64,000 nucleotides of DNA from JAWPMT01 sp964653795 (GCA_964653795.1 CAZZHO010000003.1:1-64000), one strand, 5' to 3'; counted from the first letter of the stretch, positions 8,613 through 19,259 are shown. Notes: generated by a model not told the origin, from the sequence alone. Program-made: numbers and translations.

Positions 8613-9559
8613 GCAGCTCGTCTGGTATATTCACTGATGAATTCCTGCCTTTGGTTCCTGCCGTTGTAGGAATTGTAAAATGCCTCCAGTTCAACCTTGG
8701 CTTTGAGTTCCTGGGCCTTGTCGGCATTCATTGCCAGGAAGTAACTCTCAATGCAATCCTTAAGTGTTTTTCCGTTGACTAATTTGGGTTCCGGTTTACC
8801 TTGGTCGTTTAGTTGCCCCGTGATTCTCTTCATCTCCAGCTCATAAATTCTCTGAAAGTTGAGCATGGTTCTCAGCGTCATAAGATCCTCGGTATCGTCC
8901 TCGTTGTTAGCGGTGCCCTCATACTTTAGGATCTCATTGCGGATGTCCCAACACTTGTGAACCAAAACAGGATATATCAGGGACTCCTCCAGTACCTTAT
9001 TAAATCCTATCTGATAGATGGAACCGGAAAAGCGATCCAAGAGTGAGGCATCCTGTTTGTTATTGCCGACATAATTGCCACTTGAGCCTTTGCCCAATAC
9101 ATTTCCTGTGGCGATCACACCAAACTTTGGGTGTTTTTCAAAAGGCTCATTGAGGCCATTAAAAATGATCGCACCAGGCTTGGCTGATTTGGCCAACGCA
9201 TCGTTCAAAATTCCGGCAGTATTGGCATCGAGCTTTGGCATCTCATCCAGGATCAGGATTTTGCCATCTCTCCATGCTTCAATGAGTGCCCCTTCTTTAT
9301 AACCTTCAATGGTCTGACCCCCTTTGATTTCGGTGGGTGATGTCCATTGATTGCAGTTAATGGTTACGAATGGGATTTCCTTCTTGTCATTTTCACTTCT
9401 TCCGTTATAGGAATAAGCAATTTTTTCCCCGAGGGTGGTTTTGCCAGTTCCGGCAGGTCCTTTCAGAAACACATTGTTTCCAACACTGAGATCATCCAGT
9501 ATTTTGACAAAGGATGGGATCTGTTCCACTTCGGGAATGTTTAGCTTAAATGTTGTCAT
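8609..9559 (-). CDS. MoxR/CbbQ-like AAA+ ATPase
   Basis: 316 residues. Walker A GPAGTGKT (34-41), Walker B ILILDE (101-106), a sensor-1 strand VIATGN, and an arginine-finger-like LLDRFSGSIY near 180 are all present. The single AAA+ module with an early Walker A fits the MoxR/CobS/CbbQ group, which remodels protein complexes together with a VWA-type partner. It is tightly coupled, with a 4-bp overlap both to the strawberry-notch gene upstream and to the 337-aa partner downstream. All catalytic motifs look intact. Confidence 0.8.
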   Translation of the reverse strand: MTTFKLNIPEVEQIPSFVKILDDLSVGNNVFLKGPAGTGKTTLGEKIAYSYNGRSENDKKEIPFVTINCNQWTSPTEIKGGQTIEGYKEGALIEAWRDGKILILDEMPKLDANTAGILNDALAKSAKPGAIIFNGLNEPFEKHPKFGVIATGNVLGKGSSGNYVGNNKQDASLLDRFSGSIYQIGFNKVLEESLIYPVLVHKCWDIRNEILKYEGTANNEDDTEDLMTLRTMLNFQRIYELEMKRITGQLNDQGKPEPKLVNGKTLKDCIESYFLAMNADKAQELKAKVELEAFYNSYNGRNQRQEFISEYTRRAA

Positions 9560-12500
9560 ACTTTTTCTAATTCGAGGTTAAGTTGAGCACTGAGCAAATC
9601 CAGTGGGGTGAGTTCTCCTATGGTGTCTTCATAGGCGACACGCCCAAGCTCTGCCTCATCAAATTCTCCGAAGATGAATTCGGGGTTGCCGTCTTCGTGA
9701 GGATGGTTGAGAATAAAAAACCCGAGGGTGAGAATGGCGGACGGGATATCCGCTTCCTTGGCTCTTTGCACCGCTTCTAAAAAATCTTTCTTGATTGGTG
9801 GATGTTGGCCCAAAAAGTCTTTCCATTGCCCATAAGGCACTTCTGGTTCACTGTAGTAGGGAATCAAACTGAAATGAAATCGCTCTTTATCTGTTAGGGG
9901 TCGACCATAGATTACTTTTCCAAATGGAAAGCTGGAAGAAGGTTCCTCATAACGGATGAAATCGGTTGTAGGATTGCTTCCCTGTCCATAGGCACGGGAC
10001 AGCTTGTAGATGTACTCTGCCTCATTGGAGTTCTTATCATGCCAGTCTTCAGCATTTTCAATCTCCCAATCCTCCAGCTCCCGTGTTTCGGTGATACATT
10101 GAATTCCAAGATCATCCAGACGCTCCAAAAAGACTGAAAGGTTTTGAAGGTGCAGCATTGCCGTCATGTCTCCGGCATTCTGAACGAACTCTGCCGGAGT
10201 ATCAGGGTTTTGGCCTTCCTGCCTCTTGATCAAACTTCTAAGAGTCTCATCAAGGAAGAGGGACTTGTTGCCCCTTTTAGGGATGAATAGCTGATAAGAG
10301 TTTTCTCCAGCTCGTTTGAATCTTATACTATGATGATGGTCAGAGAATAATGCGTCCTTCTCCAGGGTTTCGATATGCCTCTGCATTCTGGATATTGGCA
10401 CCAGAGTGGGAGGCACCTTACCATCATTGGTTCTTTTAAGTAATATTCCTGTTTTGATCTTGCCGTCCAGTGTATTGTACTTGATAAGTTTGCTATAGGC
10501 GCTGATCTCATTGGATACCGCAACAATATTCTCAGTCAGTATATGGCGCTTCTCCCTCTTCTGAGAAGCATTTTTAACAATCTCATTCCAACCACTGAGA
10601 GTTGTTTGCATCTCTTCAGGAGAGATATCTTTACTGGAGGTGAATATGGCACTGATATTGGATCTCTGATCATTGGCAAGATTAAACTTGATCACTCTGC
10701 GAGCATCGGCAATTACAAACTTCAAACTCACCTGACTGGGTGCATAAGGATTATCTCCGTGACCTTTTTCTATACCTGTAAACACTCCCCATGAAGTTTC
10801 AACGGTACCCCATAAGGGTATTTTGACCACATCCCCAACCTGCCAGAATTGGGCATACTCCATGATGATCTTTTTTGTTCTTTCAAGCTCTTTTAGGTAA
10901 CTCTCCAGGTTGCCTTCCTTGGTGCGAATCAAATTTTCAAGGCGCTCTCTTTCATGGTCTATTTTATCATTGGCCTGCTCGTCTTCTCCACTTCCCCTTT
11001 CTGGCATCTCATCCAACTCCTCCTCCAGAGCCTTGATGGTGTTCCTTCTTTTCTCCTCTCTTTTCTTTATCAGTTCCGGATAAAACTCCTCGACATCCTT
11101 TATAAATCGGTTAGTATATTGTTGAGGTGTCAAACCCTCCAATGTCTCCACAATAACCTTGTCCAATTCATCCTTGGTCATTGGTCGATAGTGATTGTTG
11201 ATGATGGTTTCATCGCGAATAGCATCTTTGCCAAAAGGAGTACTGCCTCCTTTTCCCTCTCTGAAGAGGAATCGCTTTTTAATGTCCGCGTCCAACTTCA
11301 CAAATTCAGTTTCGAGGTCATAGGTGCCTTGTTGCTTTTCCCAATTAACCAGGTACTCATATCGCTGAAGGAGGTCATTGTATAAAGCTTCCTGCTCATC
11401 AACTGTCAATAGTCCAGCTCGGCCCGTCACCTGTCTAATGGCTCCCTCGACATTAGCGTTTCGTTCGCGAGCTCCGCTCCACTCAATGTGATAGGTAGGC
11501 CAACCCATTTTCTCCATCATGTGCTGATTTTCGGTCGCCCATTCAAAAGCGACACGATCACCATATTTATTCATGAAGTCCGCACTTCTTAGTGCACCCT
11601 CATTGGTTCTCTGTGAGCCAGTCGTATTGGCATCCAAGCTTTTGAGTTTGCCTTTAAGCATAGTCATAAGCCGGATTTCCATTGGAATGTCAGTGGTGAT
11701 ATAGTGGTATTCAGGTTTGACCACTTGTCCGGTACGGTCTACACGACCCCGTTTTTGGATCTCTGTGTTGATATCCAATTCAAACTGGTGGATGATCATG
11801 GCTCTTTTACGCTGGTCCTTAAAGTCCACTGATGCATGAGCTGAGGAACCGGTACTGCCACTTTGATTGATCAGGAGCACATCATATTCTCCATTATTGA
11901 AAAGTCGAAAGTACTTTTCCGTGTCCGTTTTAAAGGATTCGATAACACCATCTTCACCCTGAAATACAATGCGTTGATTCCTTCCCGTTACCTCGGCCAC
12001 CCTAAAATTCTCGCCATCATGCCCGCCTAGTTCTTTGGGCTTTTTCCGTTCCTGAATGATTCGAATGAGTTGGTCAATTGGTGAAATGGTGAGTCCAGTG
12101 CTTTCTGCCCAAATGGCTTTCTTAATTTTCTCATATCGTCTGGCCGCATCAGGTCCCAGGCTTTCAGGATTGACGTACTCTCGGGTTTTTACATTGTCGA
12201 TATCGGTATATCCATAGTGAAGAACAGAGTCCAAGCCTTTTTGCAGGGTTCGCATAAAATCAAGTTGGCTTTTCTTCAGGATATCCCCACTTACCATGTT
12301 CAGATCCTTTAGGAAGGCCCCCATAGTTGATTTAAAGGCAATGACTACCTTCTTGTCCTGTTCCAATAGGGCTATGGCCTGCTCTGCGACTTCTTCGACC
12401 TTCAGGGCGAACAGCATTTGATCCACTATATTGAAAACTCTGGAGAAATAGGGTGACTGATTTACTCCGAGACTTTTAGGTACTTCACTTAGGTGTTCTC

Positions 12501-13776
12501 CATCTGCTTTTGCTTTTTGATGAACTTTGCGCAGAATTGGTGAAATATAATCGCGCTGAAAGGCAACGATCTCATTCATAATATGTACGATTCGGTCAAC
12601 ACAGTCCCGGTTCTTACTTCTTGCGGGCTCCTGGTCCAGTTGATGATAGAAAACTTCAATCCCTTCACTGGACCGTTGTCTTCGGATGAGCTGACCGCTT
12701 TCTGCCAAATTGGAAGCTACGATCTCCTGAAGGGCCAACCCGCCTTTTTTCATGGCCCCGACAAACTCATGATCTTTTAGAGTCGATTCCTGTATGGCAG
12801 TTTTAGGAGCATAAAGAGGTACTACTTCCGGGTATTTGGCGAAGGTGGCACTGAGGTAACAGCAACATTTCGTCTGCTTTAAAACTCTTCGCATCCAACG
12901 GCCAATGACAGAATCATATCCTCCGGCCATATGAGACTCATCGAGAATGAATATCACTTTTTTGTACTTCTTACTCCCTTCAATCCCTTTTTCAGCCAGC
13001 TTTTGTATCCATTGCCTCTTGTAATGATGTGCTGCCTGAATTTGTGAATAGGTACTCAGGATCATATCATACCCTTCGGGCAGATAATCAATTGTGCCAG
13101 TAAGGGTTATGAATGGGGTGGTTTCTGGGTCGGGTAGCTTTTTATTGAGGGCCTTAAAGTAATCCTTCGCCTCCTGGCTGTCCGTAGGAATTTGACGTTC
13201 TATGACCAACTCATCATATTGCTCTTTACCACTTAGTGGAGTAAAAACAACATGACCTTCTGCATCTTTGATTCTGGCATTGGTGTCGGTATTGATGATG
13301 TAGGGATGTATATCCCCGAAACCAATGTTTTTCAAATCCCTGTACAAGTCTGTAAACAGGTCTGGTTTCCGGGTGAAGAAAACCGGTAAAAAACCGTTGA
13401 GAACAGCATGACGGATAATGCCTGCTGCTTGCCTGCCTTTCCCTATCCCTGTTTGATCTCCGACAATAATTCCCTGCTCCCTATTCAGTTGGGTAAGGTA
13501 AAGGGCTATTGAATCCACTTGCTCGGCAGCAAGCCCTTTCCACATAGACTCGACCTTATTGTATTTCAGATGATCCCGGACATAGTTGTCCAGGTTGCCG
13601 TGATGCTTAATGACTCTATTGAGTGCCTTTTGAACCTCAAAAGCCATGTTTCTCGGAATAAGAGTATCCAGCTTAAAAGGTGCTTTTGACTTAGGTATAT
13701 AAGGAACCAATGCGGTTTCCTGACTGGCTAACTCCTCTGCCTTAAGTTCTTCTTTCTCTAATGTTTCTGTTGCCAT
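9556..13776 (-). CDS. Strawberry notch-like helicase/NTPase
   Basis: 1406 residues. The N-terminal NTPase has the family-typical loop GDQTGIGKGR (106-115) and motif II DESHMAGG (about 278-285). A C-terminal helicase lobe includes QKRGRVDRTGQV (about 673-684), and LLINQSGSTGSSAHAS is also typical of the group. Bacterial strawberry-notch proteins are superfamily-2-like DNA-dependent ATPases that recur in large phages and conjugative elements, usually beside a polyvalent methyltransferase protein, as here. A role in DNA entry, protection or replication of the element is inferred. The 3' part has long charged coiled-coil segments (about 900-980). It is 11 bp downstream of the 144-aa gene. Confidence 0.9.
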   Translation of the reverse strand: MATETLEKEELKAEELASQETALVPYIPKSKAPFKLDTLIPRNMAFEVQKALNRVIKHHGNLDNYVRDHLKYNKVESMWKGLAAEQVDSIALYLTQLNREQGIIVGDQTGIGKGRQAAGIIRHAVLNGFLPVFFTRKPDLFTDLYRDLKNIGFGDIHPYIINTDTNARIKDAEGHVVFTPLSGKEQYDELVIERQIPTDSQEAKDYFKALNKKLPDPETTPFITLTGTIDYLPEGYDMILSTYSQIQAAHHYKRQWIQKLAEKGIEGSKKYKKVIFILDESHMAGGYDSVIGRWMRRVLKQTKCCCYLSATFAKYPEVVPLYAPKTAIQESTLKDHEFVGAMKKGGLALQEIVASNLAESGQLIRRQRSSEGIEVFYHQLDQEPARSKNRDCVDRIVHIMNEIVAFQRDYISPILRKVHQKAKADGEHLSEVPKSLGVNQSPYFSRVFNIVDQMLFALKVEEVAEQAIALLEQDKKVVIAFKSTMGAFLKDLNMVSGDILKKSQLDFMRTLQKGLDSVLHYGYTDIDNVKTREYVNPESLGPDAARRYEKIKKAIWAESTGLTISPIDQLIRIIQERKKPKELGGHDGENFRVAEVTGRNQRIVFQGEDGVIESFKTDTEKYFRLFNNGEYDVLLINQSGSTGSSAHASVDFKDQRKRAMIIHQFELDINTEIQKRGRVDRTGQVVKPEYHYITTDIPMEIRLMTMLKGKLKSLDANTTGSQRTNEGALRSADFMNKYGDRVAFEWATENQHMMEKMGWPTYHIEWSGARERNANVEGAIRQVTGRAGLLTVDEQEALYNDLLQRYEYLVNWEKQQGTYDLETEFVKLDADIKKRFLFREGKGGSTPFGKDAIRDETIINNHYRPMTKDELDKVIVETLEGLTPQQYTNRFIKDVEEFYPELIKKREEKRRNTIKALEEELDEMPERGSGEDEQANDKIDHERERLENLIRTKEGNLESYLKELERTKKIIMEYAQFWQVGDVVKIPLWGTVETSWGVFTGIEKGHGDNPYAPSQVSLKFVIADARRVIKFNLANDQRSNISAIFTSSKDISPEEMQTTLSGWNEIVKNASQKREKRHILTENIVAVSNEISAYSKLIKYNTLDGKIKTGILLKRTNDGKVPPTLVPISRMQRHIETLEKDALFSDHHHSIRFKRAGENSYQLFIPKRGNKSLFLDETLRSLIKRQEGQNPDTPAEFVQNAGDMTAMLHLQNLSVFLERLDDLGIQCITETRELEDWEIENAEDWHDKNSNEAEYIYKLSRAYGQGSNPTTDFIRYEEPSSSFPFGKVIYGRPLTDKERFHFSLIPYYSEPEVPYGQWKDFLGQHPPIKKDFLEAVQRAKEADIPSAILTLGFFILNHPHEDGNPEFIFGEFDEAELGRVAYEDTIGELTPLDLLSAQLNLELEKV

Positions 13777-13787
13777 ATTCCTACTGC

Positions 13788-14222
13788 TTATTTTGTGGGA
13801 GTGTCATCATAGATCCCCGCCAGCGCCTCCAGATAGGAGTGTAGGCTTGTCTCGGTGAATACTTCACGGGCTTGTTCTTTGGAAATGCCCCCATACATCA
13901 GTGAATCCTCCGGGAGGCTGGTGTCAATCTGGTTCCAGTTGTCCCGAAGCATGTGCATGGCGTAAACCATATAGGGAGTATGGAGAAGGAAATCAGCTAT
14001 TTCCTTTGAACTTTCACCGCCTGTGTAGTCCACATCCAGATATCCCTCGATCAAATACTCTGGTTCTTCCCCTTGATTCAGGGCGTTCTCGATCATTTCC
14101 TCCAGTTGTACTCGTAAGGCTTCGGCATGATCGCCATAACTCTTAAAGGGTATGGGGTGGTTGACCATGAACAGACGCAATTGAATGTCACTCTTCATGA
14201 GCTGATTATTGAAAAATATCAT
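13788..14222 (-). CDS. Hypothetical acidic protein
   Basis: 144 residues starting at an ATG that overlaps the stop of the polyvalent gene (ATGA). It is acidic, with a GEEPEYLIEGYLDVDYTGGE segment and many aromatics; no cysteines and no membrane helix. Its placement between the polyvalent methyltransferase and the strawberry-notch helicase suggests an accessory subunit. No family recognised. Confidence 0.55.
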   Translation of the reverse strand: MIFFNNQLMKSDIQLRLFMVNHPIPFKSYGDHAEALRVQLEEMIENALNQGEEPEYLIEGYLDVDYTGGESSKEIADFLLHTPYMVYAMHMLRDNWNQIDTSLPEDSLMYGGISKEQAREVFTETSLHSYLEALAGIYDDTPTK

Positions 14223-17200
14223 GTCAATTCGATTTTGAGTTGTTTTAAAAGAAGGTCGAGCTCGCCCTCTTCCGAATGCTCTGAAGTGGTAATCTTGGGT
14301 GATGCCAGGTGGCCTTTTACTCTGATCCAGAGTTCATGGAAACTCTCCACTATTTCTTCAAGGTGAGGTGCCTGGTTTTCGGTGGGGGCAACCTTTTCAG
14401 GTGTCTTCTTTCTTCCATTGACCAGAATAAGCATGGTCTTTGCCACTGCACCTTGCTTATTGTAGAGTTTAAAGCTGTTAAGGTTAATGATGTCCGCCAC
14501 ATGATAATGTCGATACAGCCAATTGAAGAAGGGTCGGTATCTGGCAATGAGACCATCTTTAAAATAGACATGGCCCATGATGATAATGGCAGCCCTGCCA
14601 TTGTCTTTCATGGTGTGGAGGGCAAGCCCGGCCATAAGGTGCTCCAGCCTTATGTGCTTGGCCAGTCCTCTTTGACCGTTGAAGTATTTATCGATAAGGT
14701 ATTCCTTATCCCATTTGTCATCTACCCATTGGGTAAAAGGCGGGTTGGTGACAACCACATCGTAAGTATTTGCCCAATCATCCGGGAAGGGCTGGGTGGC
14801 ATCATACCTTGTGATTCGAGCAAATCTTTGGAATTCAAGCGACTTTAGACGGGTAGGGTCAATCTCATTGACATGGGCTTTTGACGGATCAGCGCCTACC
14901 AAAAGCAAGCCATTGCCGGCACTCGGTTCAAAAGTGAGTGTGGCATCTGACATTTTAGTGTATTCCGCTATGATGGCGGATATGGGACAGGAAGTAGAAT
15001 ATTGCTGATATAATACCTTGCTGGAATCTGCATAAGCATAGGTAGGCTGTAATTTATCCCAGAAATGGATCATCCTGTCAAGGCGATCTTCAAAGGGAAT
15101 GGGATCAAGATAAATGGAGCGATACCATAGCATCCAACTTAACTCTACCGCCTCCCACATATCACCAATCGTTGGGACATTCAGCTCCTCCGATAATTTT
15201 TCTATCTGTGATTTAGTAGGTCGCTTCTTGGCATGATAAAGGTCATGCATATGGGCAACTACCTTATCAAGATAGTCTGGGTTGGAAATGCTTTCTTCCT
15301 GGTGCCAATCATATAGCTGATATTCACCTATGATCTTTGCAGCTTGATTCCCGATTTCCTCCGGCCATGCCTTGGAATTGTATAGGATGTCGAAAAACTG
15401 ATTGAATACAGCATCACTCAGCGATTGCCCTGTTTGCTTAGAGAGTGGTTGTATATGAGCCTGAAGAATGGCTCCAAAACCATCTTCCCAAATCATACTA
15501 GCAGCGAAGTCTGGTACCAGGGCACGATTTAGCTTTTCGATATAGTCATTGGCTTCTGTCCAATTATGAAATATTTCAGCTTGTGAGAAATCAAATTGAG
15601 GTACTTCTTGAACCTCTTTCCGGTCAATTGAAATATGGATCTCCATGATCGGGATCTTCCCCACATGCTTCTGCTTATAGTCTTCTGCAATCGAAGCCTT
15701 CATCTCATCATTTTCACTTTTTTGACGAGCTGCCATTTCAATTTCCTTGTCCGTCAGATATGGGTAATTTCTTTTAGCCCAGGATTTAAACTGTTCCTCA
15801 GAATCGCCCTTGGATTCGGGAATTAAGTCAGTCCTCTCAATCAAATTGAAGTGACGTTCCAGGTTCGGGCCAACCAGTCCATTGCTCAGACCCGATATTT
15901 TGGCCATCATCGTAACGTGTCTTTGCCACAGCTCCCAACCTGATTCTATCCATTTGATATCAAGTGTTGGGTAGTATTTGGTAACCCAATTTTTGAAATA
16001 AATCCAGGTGATTTGGTGAGCTGGTAGGTGTTGATCCTGGCCATTGAACCAATTGAGAAAGTTGCCATAGAAGTTGGCCTTGGGATCGGGTGTGAAATCA
16101 CCATCTTCAATGTTTTCGGACTCTTCAGTACTCTTAAGGAAATCAAGTATGGTGCTTTTTAGTCGTTCAGGCTCACCGAAAATTGATTCATCCAAAACGA
16201 GGATATCTCCATCAGGAGGGTTGTCCATACTGTCAATACACTTGATAATAATTTTGGAATCACCAATAGTGGACTTGCTAAAATTCAGTAGGATTCCGAT
16301 GTCCTCGGTCATCATCCCAATTAGGATGATGACTCCACTTTCCTGTTTAGAGTCGCGTAGATAACTCACCCTCCATTTTTTCAGGTGCATGTATTTGGCC
16401 AACTCCTTTAAAGCAGATTTTCCAAGTCTTTTAAATCGAGGTTTTGCAACACCATTGTCGGTGTAAGCATGGATTCTGTCATGAGATTGAATTAGTTCGT
16501 AAAAAGCTCTTAGCCTTTTAAAATCTTCCGGTTGAATTGGGGTAGATTCTTTTTTCTCTTCGACTGTCGTTGAGGCTCCAGCTTCTTCATTTAAGTTCAA
16601 AAGCCTAAGCACCTTGCTTCTTATTTCTGCGGGATCATTAAAGAGCTTTGTATCAAAATAGTGGTTGTTTCCCCCTGAGTAGTCCTTCATGTGCGAGATG
16701 CTGCGGTAAAGCGCTTTGGGTGAGCCCATACCATCTCTGGTTAAGTGGATATAGATTCCTTTCCCATCCGAGAACATTCCCATTAGCGTCAGGTCTCCAC
16801 TGACTGCTGGCCCGGCTACATTGAAGTGAACTTTGAATTCGCCCAGACCCAGGTAACTGGCAAGCTCCTTGAATGCGGCTTTCCCTTTTCGGGCTAACTC
16901 CTTTTTGACAGCTCCATCTTCCATCCAGCCGTCTACTCTTTCGTGCTTGTTTAAGAATTGCGAGAAGATCTCTAATTTCCTAAGTGGTAGCTTGCCAGGT
17001 AAGGGTGTTGTCGCAACCGGGGTGCTTGGTTGTGAATGGTCTTTCTTTTTTTTAGGGGTGGTAGAATTTTTAACCTCTTCATTTGTTGCAGGTTTAAGAT
17101 CATCTTGTGCCGGTTTTTCTGCTTTGATCTTGGCTTGAAAATTCTTTATTGCCGTTTTGCCTTTCTGGAATTTTTCAATTTTCCATTCAAGATTCCGATA

Positions 17201-19237
17201 CTCTTCCTTGTGTTTTCCAAATGGTTTTTCTGTTTTTGGATTGATGAGATCGGTCATTTGCAGTTTGGTGACTTTAATCTCATTTTCCAGTATTGCAAAG
17301 GCCTTCTCAAAATCGCCAATCGGTCTCCAATGCTCCGCAACCGTCCACCAATAATTGCGATCGCCAAGGGCTTCTTTCAAAGCTTCTATAGATTGGTACC
17401 CTTTGTGGATATTGACATAAGGGTAATCCATGTCGATCGGCAAGTTCAATGCCTTGAAATGCTTCTCACCGTTCTCATCCCATGCTCTCAAAAGAAATGC
17501 TCTGGAAACCTCTATCATGTATTCACCAGGGTGTCCAAACTGGATCAGCTCGAAAAGTTGAATGGGGTTTGCTGTAGAGAGTTTGTCATCAGTCATCTTC
17601 CAGAGATCAGGAGATGCAGCGGCTTTGAGTTCAGGATGATGCTTGCCTCTTAAATTGCCTGAGATATAGGGTTCTTTGATCCCCCTTGGAGCAATTACAT
17701 TGGGAATGGTTTCTCCATTGAAATTGATGATGTCAACAATTAGAGGTCCATTGTCTACCACTTTTGAATTATCGGAATCTGGATCTTTTTCTTCTTTGCC
17801 ACAGCCATTGTTTTTGGCCCACTGCTCAACCCTGTTAAGGACTTTGGTAAGCTTTTTTGTTTCTTCGTCCGAAGGGCTGATCCTAATTAGCTCATGGATT
17901 TGTTCGATCCCCATGCTCACTGCCACGCAGTAAGCTTCCTTCCAACTAGGATAGGTTTTAGAATGGATGTTTGGTCTTCCTCCTGTACAGCTAACATCAC
18001 CGAATTCTTTTTTGGATTGTACTCCGGGTCTATACAATCCATCTGAACCCTTGGCCACATAGACGATCATCCGATATTTTATTTCATCCGGAACTGCGGC
18101 ATCCTCTTTTGTCAGGTTCAACCCTGCGGATGTTTCGGTATACACCCCACCGATATCTAAAAGTGGGTCGATGTTGTTTTGTAACCAGATCAGCTCCGCC
18201 TGCCTAATGAATTCCAAAGTCTCACCTTCATAATCATAGTCCTCCGTCTTGGTCCATTGCCGAACCATAGCTTGAAGCTTATCATAATCCAGACGCTTGG
18301 TTTCGTTGGATTTTAGCCAATGGAAAAATTTAGTGATGTTGGAATCCCGGCTCTTGTCCAAATCTGGCAATGGCCCATCAAGGATTTGTTTGGCTACCTT
18401 ATAAGCCAATTGAAGGTTTGGAGATTCAGTGCCCCAATACTGTGCAACTCCATAGGCAGCGTTCTGGGGTTCATTGACAATTTCATGAGCCTCTTCTGAA
18501 CTTATCCCTTTAAGGATTGTGACCTGGTAAAGTACTTCTAACCAAAACTCCTGTATTTCTTCGTAGACATAATCGTTGCTACGGCTTTGGATTAGAGAAT
18601 GAGGTCGATGGGTTTCCTTTTCATTGCCATCGACAATATCTTTTGATTGTGTAGGTTTTTCTTGCTCCTCTATAGAGGGTTGATCTGATATAGGAGGAAT
18701 ATTCTTTTCTCCTTCTGAAGGATATTCTTTTTTGCCATCAAGAACTTTGGCCTCCTTAAGCAGGTTCCGGGCCTTTGGCTTATAAGTCCTGGAATACACT
18801 TTGACCTCCTTAAAGGCGTTGTCATATTTCCATCGACCAAATCTTAGTGCTATGTCTGTGGCTACCCGAACGAATTGGTCAAACACGACATATTCATCCT
18901 CCTTAAGTTGATCATCCTCCTTAAAGAAGATCGTTACCACCGAGAAGCGGTTGTCCTGAATATTCTGGAGGTTTGGCTCGTAAGAAGGATATATCACCAC
19001 CTCTTCCAATGAGGCCACCCCTAGTTCCAGTCCCTTTTGAAGGTTAGCAGCATATTCCCTGTAAGCAGGGTGCTCTTTCACAAACCACTTTTCTACTTGC
19101 TGGCTATTGGTTCCAGTTACTTTGGTCTTCTTAAAGCCAAGTGTGCGCAAGCGTTGTTGCTGGCTATGGTTTAATTTCTCATCGAAGTAAAGTTCGATGC
19201 CCTTTTTCTCTTCGTTATAGGAAATCGTAACATTCAT
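14219..19237 (-). CDS. Large polyvalent protein with C-terminal DNA methyltransferase domain
   Basis: 1672 residues from the ATG at 19237. An in-frame ATG at 19294 is rejected because the 19 extra codons would be read through a terminator-like hairpin. The C-terminus has an N6-adenine-type methyltransferase: SAM motif FEPSAGNG (about residue 1434) and catalytic NPPF (about 1498). The long N-terminal region holds charged linkers (for example 188-220 and 770-800) and two related blocks near 820-930 and 955-1070 with a repeated ALKELAKYLxL-like segment. This fits the polyvalent proteins of phages and conjugative elements, thought to enter the recipient with DNA and protect it. It is the first gene of the 18-kb unit. 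Confidence 0.8.
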   Translation of the reverse strand: MNVTISYNEEKKGIELYFDEKLNHSQQQRLRTLGFKKTKVTGTNSQQVEKWFVKEHPAYREYAANLQKGLELGVASLEEVVIYPSYEPNLQNIQDNRFSVVTIFFKEDDQLKEDEYVVFDQFVRVATDIALRFGRWKYDNAFKEVKVYSRTYKPKARNLLKEAKVLDGKKEYPSEGEKNIPPISDQPSIEEQEKPTQSKDIVDGNEKETHRPHSLIQSRSNDYVYEEIQEFWLEVLYQVTILKGISSEEAHEIVNEPQNAAYGVAQYWGTESPNLQLAYKVAKQILDGPLPDLDKSRDSNITKFFHWLKSNETKRLDYDKLQAMVRQWTKTEDYDYEGETLEFIRQAELIWLQNNIDPLLDIGGVYTETSAGLNLTKEDAAVPDEIKYRMIVYVAKGSDGLYRPGVQSKKEFGDVSCTGGRPNIHSKTYPSWKEAYCVAVSMGIEQIHELIRISPSDEETKKLTKVLNRVEQWAKNNGCGKEEKDPDSDNSKVVDNGPLIVDIINFNGETIPNVIAPRGIKEPYISGNLRGKHHPELKAAASPDLWKMTDDKLSTANPIQLFELIQFGHPGEYMIEVSRAFLLRAWDENGEKHFKALNLPIDMDYPYVNIHKGYQSIEALKEALGDRNYWWTVAEHWRPIGDFEKAFAILENEIKVTKLQMTDLINPKTEKPFGKHKEEYRNLEWKIEKFQKGKTAIKNFQAKIKAEKPAQDDLKPATNEEVKNSTTPKKKKDHSQPSTPVATTPLPGKLPLRKLEIFSQFLNKHERVDGWMEDGAVKKELARKGKAAFKELASYLGLGEFKVHFNVAGPAVSGDLTLMGMFSDGKGIYIHLTRDGMGSPKALYRSISHMKDYSGGNNHYFDTKLFNDPAEIRSKVLRLLNLNEEAGASTTVEEKKESTPIQPEDFKRLRAFYELIQSHDRIHAYTDNGVAKPRFKRLGKSALKELAKYMHLKKWRVSYLRDSKQESGVIILIGMMTEDIGILLNFSKSTIGDSKIIIKCIDSMDNPPDGDILVLDESIFGEPERLKSTILDFLKSTEESENIEDGDFTPDPKANFYGNFLNWFNGQDQHLPAHQITWIYFKNWVTKYYPTLDIKWIESGWELWQRHVTMMAKISGLSNGLVGPNLERHFNLIERTDLIPESKGDSEEQFKSWAKRNYPYLTDKEIEMAARQKSENDEMKASIAEDYKQKHVGKIPIMEIHISIDRKEVQEVPQFDFSQAEIFHNWTEANDYIEKLNRALVPDFAASMIWEDGFGAILQAHIQPLSKQTGQSLSDAVFNQFFDILYNSKAWPEEIGNQAAKIIGEYQLYDWHQEESISNPDYLDKVVAHMHDLYHAKKRPTKSQIEKLSEELNVPTIGDMWEAVELSWMLWYRSIYLDPIPFEDRLDRMIHFWDKLQPTYAYADSSKVLYQQYSTSCPISAIIAEYTKMSDATLTFEPSAGNGLLLVGADPSKAHVNEIDPTRLKSLEFQRFARITRYDATQPFPDDWANTYDVVVTNPPFTQWVDDKWDKEYLIDKYFNGQRGLAKHIRLEHLMAGLALHTMKDNGRAAIIIMGHVYFKDGLIARYRPFFNWLYRHYHVADIINLNSFKLYNKQGAVAKTMLILVNGRKKTPEKVAPTENQAPHLEEIVESFHELWIRVKGHLASPKITTSEHSEEGELDLLLKQLKIELT

Positions 19238-19259
19238 TTCCTTCTGGCTTTGATCAGCT

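Noticed and set aside
10954..11385. 143-codon plus-strand frame inside the strawberry-notch gene
   Set aside because: The opposite strand has a fully motif-supported gene; this frame has no motif or context.
17036..17653. 205-codon plus-strand frame inside the polyvalent gene
   Set aside because: Phe-rich shadow of Lys/Glu-rich codons; no start context or neighbours.
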